DNA from: Chitinophagales bacterium
GTDB lineage: Bacteria > Bacteroidota > Bacteroidia > Chitinophagales > Chitinophagaceae
Length of the DNA: 17,945 nt
Direction: 5' to 3'
NCBI GenBank assembly: GCA_015654495.1
Contig: JAATGW010000560.1
Span: 1 to 17,945 of the forward strand
The stretch's first letter is position 1. The number at the start of each line of letters is the position of its first letter. The notes under the pieces are model-generated. The model was not told the origin of the DNA and made no database searches. It saw only the letters and a list, made by a program, of their open reading frames with translations. The translations under genes were made by a program, and so were the position numbers. Positions 1 through 6,290 of this stretch are shown in pieces.

Positions 1-24
1 CGCCCTCACTGGTTTCGGCTGTTT

Positions 25-64
25 ACTTCTTACCTCTCACTTCTTACCTCTCACTTCTTACCTC
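25..64. repeat. Heptamer-based tandem repeat (14-bp unit, about 2.9 copies)
   Basis: Perfect direct repeats of ACTTCTTACCTCTC lie at 25-38 and 39-52, with a third copy cut to 12 bases at 53-64. Each 14-mer is itself two related 7-mers, ACTTCTT and ACCTCTC, which share five of seven positions, so the true period is 7 bp. The array directly abuts the T-tract of the rplY terminator. It resembles in period and wording the heptamer arrays around the four-helix-bundle gene at 2924-3492. Only the inner edge is visible because the window begins here. Confidence 0.85.
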
Positions 65-101
65 AAAAAAAGCCCACCTGAACTTTATGTGCAGGCGGGC
101 T
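65..101 (-). terminator. Intrinsic terminator after rplY
   Basis: On the minus strand the sequence forms a 10-bp stem (AGCCCGCCTG pairing with CAGGTGGGCT, arms 92-101 and 71-80) around an 11-nt loop, followed by a run of T. The single non-Watson-Crick pair (76/96) is a G.U wobble in minus-strand RNA but an A-C mismatch in plus-strand RNA, which fixes the orientation. It lies 21 nt beyond the rplY stop codon and closes the prs-rplY unit. Confidence 0.88.
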
Positions 102-122
102 ATGAAGATAATACAATTGATC

Positions 123-779
123 TTATTTCTTGGCAGCAGGAGCCGCTTTAGCCGGAGTTGCAGCCTTTGCAGGAGCCGCTTTAGCAGGTGCAGCACCTTT
201 TGTTGCAGCCGGTGTAGTAGCTTCTTCCTGTTTCAACTGACGGGTCATTGTAACTGAAGCAATTGGAATCCTTGGTGAGTTCAGGATCTCGTAATTGTCC
301 ACTTTTACATCTTCCACACGGATATTACCGTTCAATACCAGGTTGGTGATATCAACTTCGATATTTTCCCTCAGGTATTTAGGATAAGTTTTTACTTTCA
401 GCGCCTTCATCTTAATTTCAAGACGTCCGCCGGCCTTAACACCTTCAGCAGCACCTACGAATTTCAACGGAATAGTTGCAGTTACTCTTTTATCTTCAAC
501 CAACTCAAGTAAATCAACATGGTTTAACTTGTCGCTTACTTTGTCAAATTGAAGATCTTTCAGAATACATCTGTAAGATTTGCCATCCACATCTACTTCC
601 GCAAACTGGAAATCCGGTGTATAAACTAAAGGTTTGAAGTCAACAGCTGCTGCTGTAAAATTAACTTCTGAAGCACCCCCGTAAATTACACCAGGCACCA
701 GGTCCTGAGAGCGTAACTGGCGGGTGGCTGTTTTGCCCGTTCCGGTCCTCAGTTGTCCTTTGATTGTAATTGTTTTCAT
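123..779 (-). CDS. rplY: 50S ribosomal protein L25 / general stress protein Ctc
   Basis: This 218-residue protein matches the TL5/CTC form of ribosomal protein L25, which binds 5S rRNA in the large subunit. The N-terminal 5S-binding domain (about residues 5-95) shows the usual pattern TGKTATRQLRSQDLVPGVIYG and a FQFAEVDVDGK strand; a C-terminal beta domain follows (about 96-185, with EGVKAGGRLE). The last 30 or so residues are a low-complexity Ala/Lys/Pro tail built from repeated PAKAA units, common in Bacteroidota L25; its DNA holds a 17-bp direct repeat at 136-152 and 169-185. The start is the ATG at 779. It follows prs at 54 nt on the same strand, a conserved pairing, and is probably co-transcribed with it. 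A strong terminator lies just downstream. Confidence 0.95.
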   Translation of the reverse strand: MKTITIKGQLRTGTGKTATRQLRSQDLVPGVIYGGASEVNFTAAAVDFKPLVYTPDFQFAEVDVDGKSYRCILKDLQFDKVSDKLNHVDLLELVEDKRVTATIPLKFVGAAEGVKAGGRLEIKMKALKVKTYPKYLRENIEVDITNLVLNGNIRVEDVKVDNYEILNSPRIPIASVTMTRQLKQEEATTPAATKGAAPAKAAPAKAATPAKAAPAAKK

Positions 780-833
780 TTTATAATTATTGATTAATTG
801 CCTTTTAAAACCGCCGATCCGTTTATTTCACAC

Positions 834-1793
834 TCACTTATTTCTTAACTGCGAATGAATGAAGAGGCTGGTGATACTCTGGTTTTCATATGCATTTTTG
901 ATTGCTGATGCAAACAGTTTGGAAACCGTGAGCACTTTCAGTTTTGATGACTGGCCACGGATGGGAATGGTATCACAAACCACCAGCTCTTCCAGTTCAC
1001 TGTTCTCGATATTTGCATATGCATTTCCACTCAGCACAGGGTGTGTACAAAGAGCCCGTACACTTCTTGCGCCTTTCTCTTTAAGCAGTTTTGCAGCCCT
1101 GGTGAGTGTACCAGCTGTATCGCAGATATCATCCAGAAGAACCACATCCCGCCCTGCTACATCACCTATCACCACCATGCTCGCTATCTCGTTTGCCCGC
1201 TTTCTGTGCTTGTCACAGATCACCATTTCGGCATTAAAATAACTCGCCATTTCCCTGATCCTGTTCGCACTTCCCACGTCAGGGGCCGCAAAGGTAAGGT
1301 TTTCGAGATTAAGATTCTGTATGTATGGGATAAAAATTGCCGACCCATCGAGGTGATCCACCGGGATATCAAAATAACCCTGGATCTGTGGCGCGTGCAG
1401 GTCCATTGTGATCACGCGATCCGCTCCTGCAGCTGTTAACAGGTTGGCTACCAGCTTGGAACCGATGGCCACTCTTGGTTTATCCTTCCGGTCCTGGCGG
1501 GCATAACCAAAATAAGGTATCACTGCAATGATCTTATATGCAGATGCCCTCTTGGCTGCGTCGATCATTAACAGTAATTCCATGAGGTTATCACTGGGAG
1601 AAAACGTGCTTTGCACTAGGAAAACATAATCACCTCTGATACTTTCGAGGAAAATAGGTTGGATCTCGCCATCGCTGAAACGCTGGATGCTGATTTTACC
1701 CATCCCCGGTCCATAACAGCTTGCAATCTTTTCCGCAAGGTATTGTGAGCTGGTACCTGAAAAAATTTTGACTGAAGGGCCGATACGTTCCAT
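834..1793 (-). CDS. prs: Ribose-phosphate pyrophosphokinase (PRPP synthetase)
   Basis: The enzyme makes 5-phosphoribosyl-1-diphosphate from ribose 5-phosphate and ATP in the cytoplasm, feeding purine, pyrimidine, His, Trp and NAD synthesis. At 319 residues it has the normal length of class I enzymes. Visible motifs are RFSDGEI (38-44), the ATP-site ARQDRK (98-103), MDLHAPQIQGYF (130-141), the catalytic flexible loop KHRKRANE (195-202) and the PRPP-binding loop DVVLLDDICDTAGT (216-229). The start is the ATG at 1793, 17 nt behind a good promoter -7 box. It is the first gene of a minus-strand unit with rplY. A 15-bp palindrome fills the short leader. Purine supply links it to guaB at the other end of the window, but they are far apart and not co-transcribed. 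Confidence 0.97.
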   Translation of the reverse strand: MERIGPSVKIFSGTSSQYLAEKIASCYGPGMGKISIQRFSDGEIQPIFLESIRGDYVFLVQSTFSPSDNLMELLLMIDAAKRASAYKIIAVIPYFGYARQDRKDKPRVAIGSKLVANLLTAAGADRVITMDLHAPQIQGYFDIPVDHLDGSAIFIPYIQNLNLENLTFAAPDVGSANRIREMASYFNAEMVICDKHRKRANEIASMVVIGDVAGRDVVLLDDICDTAGTLTRAAKLLKEKGARSVRALCTHPVLSGNAYANIENSELEELVVCDTIPIRGQSSKLKVLTVSKLFASAIKNAYENQSITSLFIHSQLRNK

Positions 1794-1795
1794 AA

Positions 1796-1810
1796 CCGCT
1801 TAATAAGCGG
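1796..1810 (-). promoter_or_regulatory. Palindrome in the prs leader
   Basis: CCGCTTAATAAGCGG is a 7-bp perfect inverted repeat around one central base, sitting between the prs -7 box (1811-1818) and the start codon (1793). It covers the expected transcription start, so it could be an operator half-site pair or a hairpin at the very 5' end of the mRNA. The dyad is seen directly; the function is inference. Confidence 0.5.
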
Positions 1811-1842
1811 CGAAGATAAAAACAGGAAGGTAACAGACCAAT
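1811..1842 (-). promoter_or_regulatory. Promoter of prs-rplY
   Basis: On the minus strand ATTG (1842-1839) is followed after exactly 20 nt by TATCTTCG (1818-1811), a 7/8 match to the Bacteroidota -7 consensus TAnnTTTG, with TTG as the -33 element. The -7 box ends 17 nt before the prs ATG. Position, orientation and spacing all fit. Confidence 0.65.
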
Positions 1843-1857
1843 TATTTAAACCCGTTC

Positions 1858-1891
1858 AGCACAGTTGGGAATAAAATTCTCCTGTGCTTTT
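1858..1891 (+). terminator. Terminator-like hairpin facing away from prs, with no plus-strand gene before it
   Basis: AGCACAG (1858-1864) pairs with CTGTGCT (1882-1888); inside, GGGAAT (1867-1872) pairs with ATTCTC (1876-1881) around an AAA loop, with only a TT bulge, and TTTT ends the structure. The one non-canonical pair (1868/1880) is G.U in plus-strand RNA but C-A in minus-strand RNA, and the T-run is on the plus strand, so it is oriented to stop plus-strand transcripts. No plus-strand gene precedes it. It may stop antisense transcription, end a short unrecognised RNA, or be a protein-binding dyad. Confidence 0.45.
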
Positions 1892-1935
1892 CAGATTCAA
1901 ATAATTGGCCTGAGTAAAAAGGGTTGAAACTTGAA

Positions 1936-2151
1936 CTATTTAAAAGAAGTAACCAGTGCAGTTGTTGCAACAGGCATTACAGATTTTTCAGATTTCTTTT
2001 CCATGGTCAGCGAAAACTTCTTGCTGTGCATGGTACGATAAATTGAAGTGCATATAAAAACAGAGAAGATCAGAACAACACAATACATACCGACACAAAA
2101 CAAAAATGGCTGAAGAGAGCCGAGGACGAGTTGACGGTTCGTTTTTTTCAT
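1936..2151 (-). CDS. Small membrane protein of unknown function
   Basis: I do not recognise this 71-residue protein. From the ATG at 2151 it begins MKKTNRQLV and has one long hydrophobic segment (about residues 12-36, LQPFLFCVGMYCVVLIF and on) followed by a basic stretch (YRTMHSKKFSLTMEKKSEK), which suggests a single-pass inner-membrane protein. The frame stays open further upstream to a TTG at 2208, but the ATG at 2151 gives the more usual lysine-rich start. The gene is divergent from radC and upstream of prs on the same strand. No clear promoter or terminator was found, so it could be a chance open frame; the hydrophobic, then basic organisation is the main argument in its favour. Confidence 0.5.
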   Translation of the reverse strand: MKKTNRQLVLGSLQPFLFCVGMYCVVLIFSVFICTSIYRTMHSKKFSLTMEKKSEKSVMPVATTALVTSFK

Positions 2152-2229
2152 AAGACTGGATTTTAAAGGTTCCTTCTGTAAGGATTCAGGAATAGGATAT
2201 ACATACAACGTTAACAGAAATAAAAAATT

Positions 2230-2925
2230 ATGCTGCCGGAGGAGAAAAAGGGAATACAGAAATGGGCCGAAGACGACAGGCCCCGGGAGAAATTGCGGCT
2301 GAAAGGCGTTATGAGCCTGAGCGACGCAGAGTTATTGACAATAATCATACGAAATGGCACAAAAAATAATTCCGCTTTTGAAATAGCCCAGGAGATCCTG
2401 TGGATGAGTAAAAATAATCTGATGGAGCTGGGAAAGCTCAGTCTCAGGGACCTTATGAAGATCAAAGGAATGGGAATGACTAAATCCATCATCATCATTG
2501 CCGCCCTGGAGCTGGGCAGGCGACGGCATAGCTCCGATGTTTTACAAAAGCCTGTGGTCGCCGGAAGCGCTTCAGTTGCCAACTGGCTGCAGACAAGATT
2601 TCAGGATCTCAACCATGAAATTTTTGCTGTGGTCTTTCTTAATCGGGGTAACCGGATCACCCATTTCGAAATTATCAGTTCAGGCGGCCTTACAGGCACT
2701 GTAGCCGACCCCAGAATTATTCTTAAGATAGCACTTGAAGAAGAAGCAGTAAGCCTGATTCTCTGTCATAATCATCCTTCAGGCAATCTCAAACCAAGCC
2801 GTGCAGATGAAGAACTTACCCTGAAAATCCGCGAAGCAGCGAAATTTTTTGATATCCGTGTGCTGGACCACCTGATAGTTAGCAGTGAAGGATATTTCAG
2901 TTTTGCTGATGAGGGACTGCTTTAG
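2230..2925 (+). CDS. radC: RadC family JAB/MPN-domain protein
   Basis: This 231-residue protein is a full-length RadC (UPF0758). The N-terminal half (about 20-100) carries the helix-hairpin-helix region with the typical phrases REKLRLKGVMSLSDAELL and LMKIKGMGMTKSIIIIAALELGRR. The C-terminal JAB/MPN domain (about 107-231) has an intact JAMM zinc site: Glu130, then HNHPSGNLKPSRAD giving His180, His182 and Asp193. Despite the name, a role in DNA repair is not established; the metal site suggests a metallopeptidase-like or nuclease activity. The ATG at 2230 starts it. The TAG stop lies in a GACTGC-TTTA-GCAGTC hairpin (2915-2930) and touches the first heptamer of a repeat array, so the gene's 3' edge is the boundary of the S23 cassette. 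Confidence 0.95.
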   Translation: MLPEEKKGIQKWAEDDRPREKLRLKGVMSLSDAELLTIIIRNGTKNNSAFEIAQEILWMSKNNLMELGKLSLRDLMKIKGMGMTKSIIIIAALELGRRRHSSDVLQKPVVAGSASVANWLQTRFQDLNHEIFAVVFLNRGNRITHFEIISSGGLTGTVADPRIILKIALEEEAVSLILCHNHPSGNLKPSRADEELTLKIREAAKFFDIRVLDHLIVSSEGYFSFADEGLL

Positions 2926-2960
2926 CAGTCGGGAGTCGTGAGCCATGAGTCGTGAGTCGG
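2924..2960. repeat. Left heptamer array of the S23 cassette
   Basis: Five consecutive 7-mers read AGCAGTC, GGGAGTC, GTGAGCC, ATGAGTC and GTGAGTC, consensus nnGAGTC, followed by GG. The first overlaps the radC stop codon. The block 2930-2960 matches the reverse complement of 3456-3486 at about 25 of 31 positions, making the pair imperfect inverted repeats around the four-helix-bundle gene. Confidence 0.8.
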
Positions 2961-2965
2961 ATCTT

Positions 2966-2995
2966 ATTGCACAGAATTAATAAAAACTATTTCTG
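2966..2995 (+). promoter_or_regulatory. Probable promoter of the four-helix-bundle gene
   Basis: ATTG (2966-2969) and TATTTCTG (2988-2995, 7/8 match to TAnnTTTG) are separated by 18 nt. The -7 box ends 5 nt before the ATG at 3001, so the transcript would have almost no leader. The promoter is inside the repeat-bounded cassette, so the gene carries its own. Confidence 0.5.
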
Positions 2996-3000
2996 AAATA

Positions 3001-3363
3001 ATGGGAAGATTTAATGAATTACTGGCCTATAAAAAAGCATTCGAACTTGCGATGAAAATATATGAGATCACAAGAGAATTTCCACGTGAAGAAAAATTTT
3101 CACTTACGGATCAAATAAGAAGATCTTCGCGATCAGTATGTGCTAATATTGGAGAATCGTATAGACGAAGGGCTTACAGCAAACATTTTGTCGCAAAATT
3201 ATCTGACGCACAAAGTGAAAATACTGAAACGGAAATTTGGCTTGAATTTAGCAAAGCTTGTGGATACATTTAAGAAGACCAGTTCCTTTATCTGACAACA
3301 TTAAATGATGAAGTTAGCAGGCTTTCATCCTTTATGATTTCAAATCCTGAAAAATTCAGCTGA
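3001..3363 (+). pseudogene. Four-helix-bundle protein (S23 / 23S rRNA intervening-sequence family), interrupted by an in-frame stop
   Basis: The first 90 codons give a clear family member: FNELLAYKKAFELAMKIYEI, FPREEKFSLTDQIRRSSRSVCANIGE, then KHFVAKLSDAQSENTETEIWLEF. A TAA at 3271-3273 stops it after ACGYI. The same frame continues without a break for 29 more codons to a TGA at 3361-3363, and these encode the family's usual C-terminal helix (EDQFLYLTTLNDEVSRL, ending NPEKFS). Without the TAA it would be a normal 120-residue protein, so one base change (from AAA, GAA or CAA, for example) explains the break. Family members occur in 23S rRNA intervening sequences and as many free-standing copies in Bacteroidota; their role is unclear. 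The truncated 90-residue form loses most of the last helix and is probably inactive, though a sequencing error cannot be excluded. Confidence 0.85.
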
Positions 3364-3455
3364 TACAATTAAAATGATATTCAACACCGCAGTCTTATTC
3401 AGAATGGCAGGTCTGCAATCTGTTATTTTTTTACTTTTAGATCTTCAGCAATTTC

Positions 3456-3492
3456 CTGACTCATGACTCACGCCTCCTGACTCCCGGCTACG
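3456..3492. repeat. Right heptamer array of the S23 cassette
   Basis: On the minus strand the 7-mers read CGTAGCC (3492-3486), GGGAGTC, AGGAGGC, GTGAGTC and ATGAGTC (ending at 3458). The first contains the TAG stop of the DUF3467 gene. The array is the inverted partner of the left array at 2924-2960 with the same period and consensus. Confidence 0.8.
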
Positions 3493-3799
3493 CCTGGGCG
3501 GTAGGACCCCCAAAATTCAACGGCAACTGCACTTCTTCCAGATCTTTAATAGGGCCATTCCCCGCTTCGAAACGCTGAATGTTTTCCTTTAACGCCTTCA
3601 TCAATCGTTTTGCATGTTGCGGTGTTAAGATGATTCTGGACTTCACTTTACTTTTTGGTGTGCCGGGCATGATGTTTACAAAGTCCAGTACAAATTCAGC
3701 ATGGCTATGTGTGATGATCGCGAGGTTTGCGTACTGACCTTCAGCCATTTCTTCAGATATCTCGATATTTAACTGATTCTGCTGTTGTTGTGGTTCCAT
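3488..3799 (-). CDS. DUF3467 domain-containing protein
   Basis: This 103-residue cytoplasmic protein fits the DUF3467 family, whose function is unknown. The recognisable core runs from about residue 11 to 82: ISEEMAEGQYANLAIITHSHAEFVLDF, then IMPGTPKSKVKSRIILTPQHAKRLMKAL and the tail ENIQRFEAGNGPI. The N-terminus is Gln-rich (MEPQQQQNQ), as in many relatives. The start is the ATG at 3799. It is a single gene convergent with radC. Its last codons (GCC CAG GCG TAG) run straight into the right heptamer array, so the extreme C-terminus may have been altered when the cassette arrived. No -33/-7 pair was convincing; the upstream side is bounded by the susCD operon terminator. Confidence 0.9.
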   Translation of the reverse strand: MEPQQQQNQLNIEISEEMAEGQYANLAIITHSHAEFVLDFVNIMPGTPKSKVKSRIILTPQHAKRLMKALKENIQRFEAGNGPIKDLEEVQLPLNFGGPTAQA

Positions 3800-3837
3800 A
3801 TTAATTTATGACTTTGGGAGTTTAAAAATAGGAATAA

Positions 3838-3869
3838 AAAAATTGCCCTGCGGAGGCAGGGCAATTTTT
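3838..3869 (-). terminator. Strong intrinsic terminator of the susCD-DUF1735 operon
   Basis: AAAAATTGCCCTG (3838-3850) and CAGGGCAATTTTT (3857-3869) are perfectly complementary, 13 bp, extended by one more C-G pair to leave a 4-nt loop. The A/T ends give a U-tract on either strand, so it can work in both directions. It lies about 20 nt past the stop codon of the DUF1735 gene and separates that operon from the promoter region of the DUF3467 gene. Confidence 0.92.
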
Positions 3870-3889
3870 ATAAAACGATTGAAAAATGA

Positions 3890-4756
3890 TTATTGCAATG
3901 TCAGCGTTTCTTCAACAATCCTCGGAGCTGCAATATTATAAGAATAGTGCAGGTGGAAAGATTTTGTAATCGGATCGTAATAATTCGGACCCCAATGCTG
4001 ATCAATATCAGGAGTAGCGCCTGCTTTCCCAATCGTCACAGTATTATCCGCATTTACAGTAAGGATCATTCTGTAACCTGAACTACCGAGGTCAGCAAGG
4101 TTACCGATAACCGATTTCGGACCATTGGTTGACATTAATTTCAACTCATTGATAACCCTGTCGCCAGCTGTCGGATGGTGAAATACACCAACCGCGCTAT
4201 AAGTACCATGGTATGCATTTTTGATTGCAATTTCAACAACTACTTCTTTCAAAGCGCTGCTTATTGCTGCACCGCCGGCGTCTGTAATCTCAAATCCGAT
4301 TGCATACTTCTTACTAAGATCAAGTGTTGTAGGATCGAATTTCAGATTGATATACTTTACAAAATCACCTGAAGTAAAGGGAAGAGTCCACACATTTCCG
4401 TCGAAGGTCGATCCGTCACCTGCAGTGAATCCGGAAAATTCTTCAAAACTGGTACCGTGTGCAGCATTGTACGCAGTGATCAGGCTTGTGTTTTTAGTGA
4501 TCTTGATATCCTGTCCTTTTGCAAGGTCAGCTTCGCTGATAGCATCTTTTCTTACTTCCAGCACCGGAACAGAAACCTGCCCTGCGACAGCGTCAACAGC
4601 TACTGTAGATATATCGGAGGTAGCTGCCGGCAACTTGATAAGAGATTTCTCCTTGCTGGTGATCCCCTCATTTACATCGTACTTATCGCAGGAAACCATC
4701 AGTGCAGAGATTGCAAGTACTCCTGCAATTATTTTATTGAAATACTTCATTTTCAT
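3890..4756 (-). CDS. DUF1735-type surface lipoprotein linked to a SusCD pair
   Basis: This 288-residue protein starts with a lipoprotein signal (MKYFNKIIAGVLAISALMVS then Cys), with Cys23 as the likely lipidated residue. The N-terminal part (about 40-170) fits the BT_3987/DUF1735 domain, with the characteristic phrases DAVAGQVSVPVLEVRKDA and KYAIGFEITDAGG. The C-terminal part (from NAYHGTYSAVG on) resembles the DUF4361-type partner domain with HWGPNYYDP. Such proteins sit on the cell surface next to SusD and probably bind glycan or another ligand. The ATG at 4756 was chosen; a second ATG at 4750 is equally possible, and the open frame upstream offers only a TTG at 4786. It is the last gene of the susC-susD unit, 43 nt after susD. 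Confidence 0.85.
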   Translation of the reverse strand: MKMKYFNKIIAGVLAISALMVSCDKYDVNEGITSKEKSLIKLPAATSDISTVAVDAVAGQVSVPVLEVRKDAISEADLAKGQDIKITKNTSLITAYNAAHGTSFEEFSGFTAGDGSTFDGNVWTLPFTSGDFVKYINLKFDPTTLDLSKKYAIGFEITDAGGAAISSALKEVVVEIAIKNAYHGTYSAVGVFHHPTAGDRVINELKLMSTNGPKSVIGNLADLGSSGYRMILTVNADNTVTIGKAGATPDIDQHWGPNYYDPITKSFHLHYSYNIAAPRIVEETLTLQ

Positions 4757-4799
4757 TTTTTTGAAGTTTAATCTATTAGTGTTCAAATTTTACCAATGG

Positions 4800-6275
4800 T
4801 TATTTATCCCACCAAACCGGAGCATACTGTGAATTTGCTTCTCCGTTAGCTGTAAATTTCGCAGCTGCTGTAGCATAGTTTTCAGGATTTAACTGTGGTT
4901 CGTTTGTACCATAGTTTAACCTCACCGGAATCTGCGGCATGCCGGGAGCAGGAGAAAGAACAGGGAAACCGGTTTTACGTGTGATATCCCATGCCTGCCA
5001 TCCGTTCGGATAAACTCCGATCCAGCGCTGAGTTGCAATTTTCTCTGCAACATCTCCACCTGCCAGGGCAACATCAGCATGCGCAAGGTAATCCCCTAAT
5101 GCACCTGCATTGTTAATACCCCACTGCTGCCAGCTTGCGGTGATACCCGCATTATACATTGCTTCAACATTTTCGCCTGTCCATGTCAGTTGGGCAGCTT
5201 CCGCTCTCGCAAGAAACACATGAGCTGCTGTTACCACTGGCACAGCAGTAGTAGCAGTTGAAACAGCAATTAATGGACGAGCAAAATTGGTATGTGTGTT
5301 TGCAAATGCAACCGCATTATCCCTTGTAAGTCCATAAGGAAAACCTACTGTTGAAGGCGCATTTAAAGCAGTACCGCCAAATTTTGTATTTCTCAGGTCA
5401 CCGGTTGCATTAAGAAAATCCAGCAGAGTAGCCGTAACAGCAAGGTCATCCCTTTTTGTAACGTTGTAATAATTATAAACGGGATTCAGAAAGTTACCAC
5501 CAGGATAAGAAAGAGCAGCATTTTCGCTGTTTTCGTCAATTACACCAGCCGGATGTGAAAGAGCAGCTACAAATTCTGATTTTCCGAGCGTTGGATTTGC
5601 TTTTGACATTTGTAAAGCAATAAGCAATCTTATAGAATTTCCGAATTTCTTCCAGGCTGCGATATTGCCGTTATAAAGGATATCACCTTTAGCCGCAGCA
5701 CCAGCGTCAAACTGGTCAACTGCTTCCTTCAATTCCTTAAGTAAATCCGCGTAAATCAATTCCTGACTATCGTATGGAATTGCACCTTGCGCTTTCAACG
5801 CTTCGAAATAAGGAATATCACCCCAAAGATCTGTCAGGTACCAGAAATTGTATGCTTTCAGGATCCGCGCAACTGCTATCTGATTCGCATTTGATCCGTT
5901 TTCTACTACGAGATCAGCTGTTTTTGAATCAGAATTGTAGTTGATAATATTCTGCAGGTCGTACAATACGCCTGCGTAAACCCCATCCCAGTTGGTTGTG
6001 GTCTTTGCATATCTGCTTGCTTCTGTATACTGGGTTTCAGTATACAGCTGACTGTAATAACCGGAAAGATTGCTTAATCCACCCGCATCCCAGGAGCGTG
6101 CTCCAATCCCTGAAATTGCATTTGTCAACAGGGCCGAAGTAACCGGAACAGCAGTCTGATTGGGATTATCATTAATCGTCCCGAAATCGACTTTGTCGCA
6201 GGAACTCGTTCCTGCGAGCGTTCCCGTCAGCAATGCAATTAATAAAGTGTTTGTGATATTCAATTTCATGATCAT
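4800..6275 (-). CDS. SusD/RagB-like outer-membrane lipoprotein (SusD-like_2 type)
   Basis: This 491-residue protein is the ligand-capturing lid of a SusCD transporter. It has a lipoprotein signal (MKLNITNTLLIALLTGTLAG, then TSSC, with Cys26 as the lipid anchor). The mature start FGTINDNPNQTAVP and the region LTNAISGIGARSWDAGGLSN, the motif ARILKAYNFWYLTDLWGDIPY (TPR-like helices) and the C-terminal QYAPVWWDK are typical of the SusD-like_2 subgroup. Two in-frame ATGs lie at 6275 and 6269; the first is used here, but the second gives a more standard signal. It follows susC by 14 nt, so the two are certainly one operon. The substrate cannot be told from the sequence. Confidence 0.93.
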   Translation of the reverse strand: MIMKLNITNTLLIALLTGTLAGTSSCDKVDFGTINDNPNQTAVPVTSALLTNAISGIGARSWDAGGLSNLSGYYSQLYTETQYTEASRYAKTTTNWDGVYAGVLYDLQNIINYNSDSKTADLVVENGSNANQIAVARILKAYNFWYLTDLWGDIPYFEALKAQGAIPYDSQELIYADLLKELKEAVDQFDAGAAAKGDILYNGNIAAWKKFGNSIRLLIALQMSKANPTLGKSEFVAALSHPAGVIDENSENAALSYPGGNFLNPVYNYYNVTKRDDLAVTATLLDFLNATGDLRNTKFGGTALNAPSTVGFPYGLTRDNAVAFANTHTNFARPLIAVSTATTAVPVVTAAHVFLARAEAAQLTWTGENVEAMYNAGITASWQQWGINNAGALGDYLAHADVALAGGDVAEKIATQRWIGVYPNGWQAWDITRKTGFPVLSPAPGMPQIPVRLNYGTNEPQLNPENYATAAAKFTANGEANSQYAPVWWDK

Positions 6276-6290
6276 TCAGATATTATTGAA

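Larger units (their letters stand above)
2924..3492. other. Repeat-bounded cassette carrying an S23-type four-helix-bundle gene
   Basis: About 570 bp lie between the convergent genes radC and the DUF3467 gene. Both ends are heptamer arrays in inverted orientation, and each array begins at the stop codon of the flanking gene: TAG then CAGT-CGGGAGTC on the left, TAG then C-CGGGAGTC on the right. The interior holds only a promoter and the broken four-helix-bundle gene. No transposase is present and no target-site duplication was found. Calling it a mobile cassette is inference from the symmetry. Confidence 0.4.

Noticed and set aside
859..1439. Two overlapping plus-strand open frames (127 and 132 codons) inside prs
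   Set aside because: They are antisense to a fully conserved prs and their products show no family resemblance; the composition looks like complement of coding DNA.
2211..2582. Minus-strand open frame of 123 codons over radC
   Set aside because: It is antisense to the conserved HhH part of radC and gives a serine/leucine-rich product without recognisable motifs.
2915..2930. GACTGC-TTTA-GCAGTC hairpin over the radC stop as a terminator
   Set aside because: No T-run follows and the right arm is part of the heptamer array, so the dyad may be a by-product of the repeat.
2924..3492. Insertion sequence or integron-type element around the S23 gene
   Set aside because: No transposase or integrase is encoded and no target-site duplication was found; only the repeat-bounded cassette reading is supported.
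4221..4832. Plus-strand open frame of 203 codons over the DUF1735 gene
   Set aside because: Long, but antisense to a lipoprotein gene with clear signal and domain features; product is a serine/threonine/isoleucine-rich shadow.
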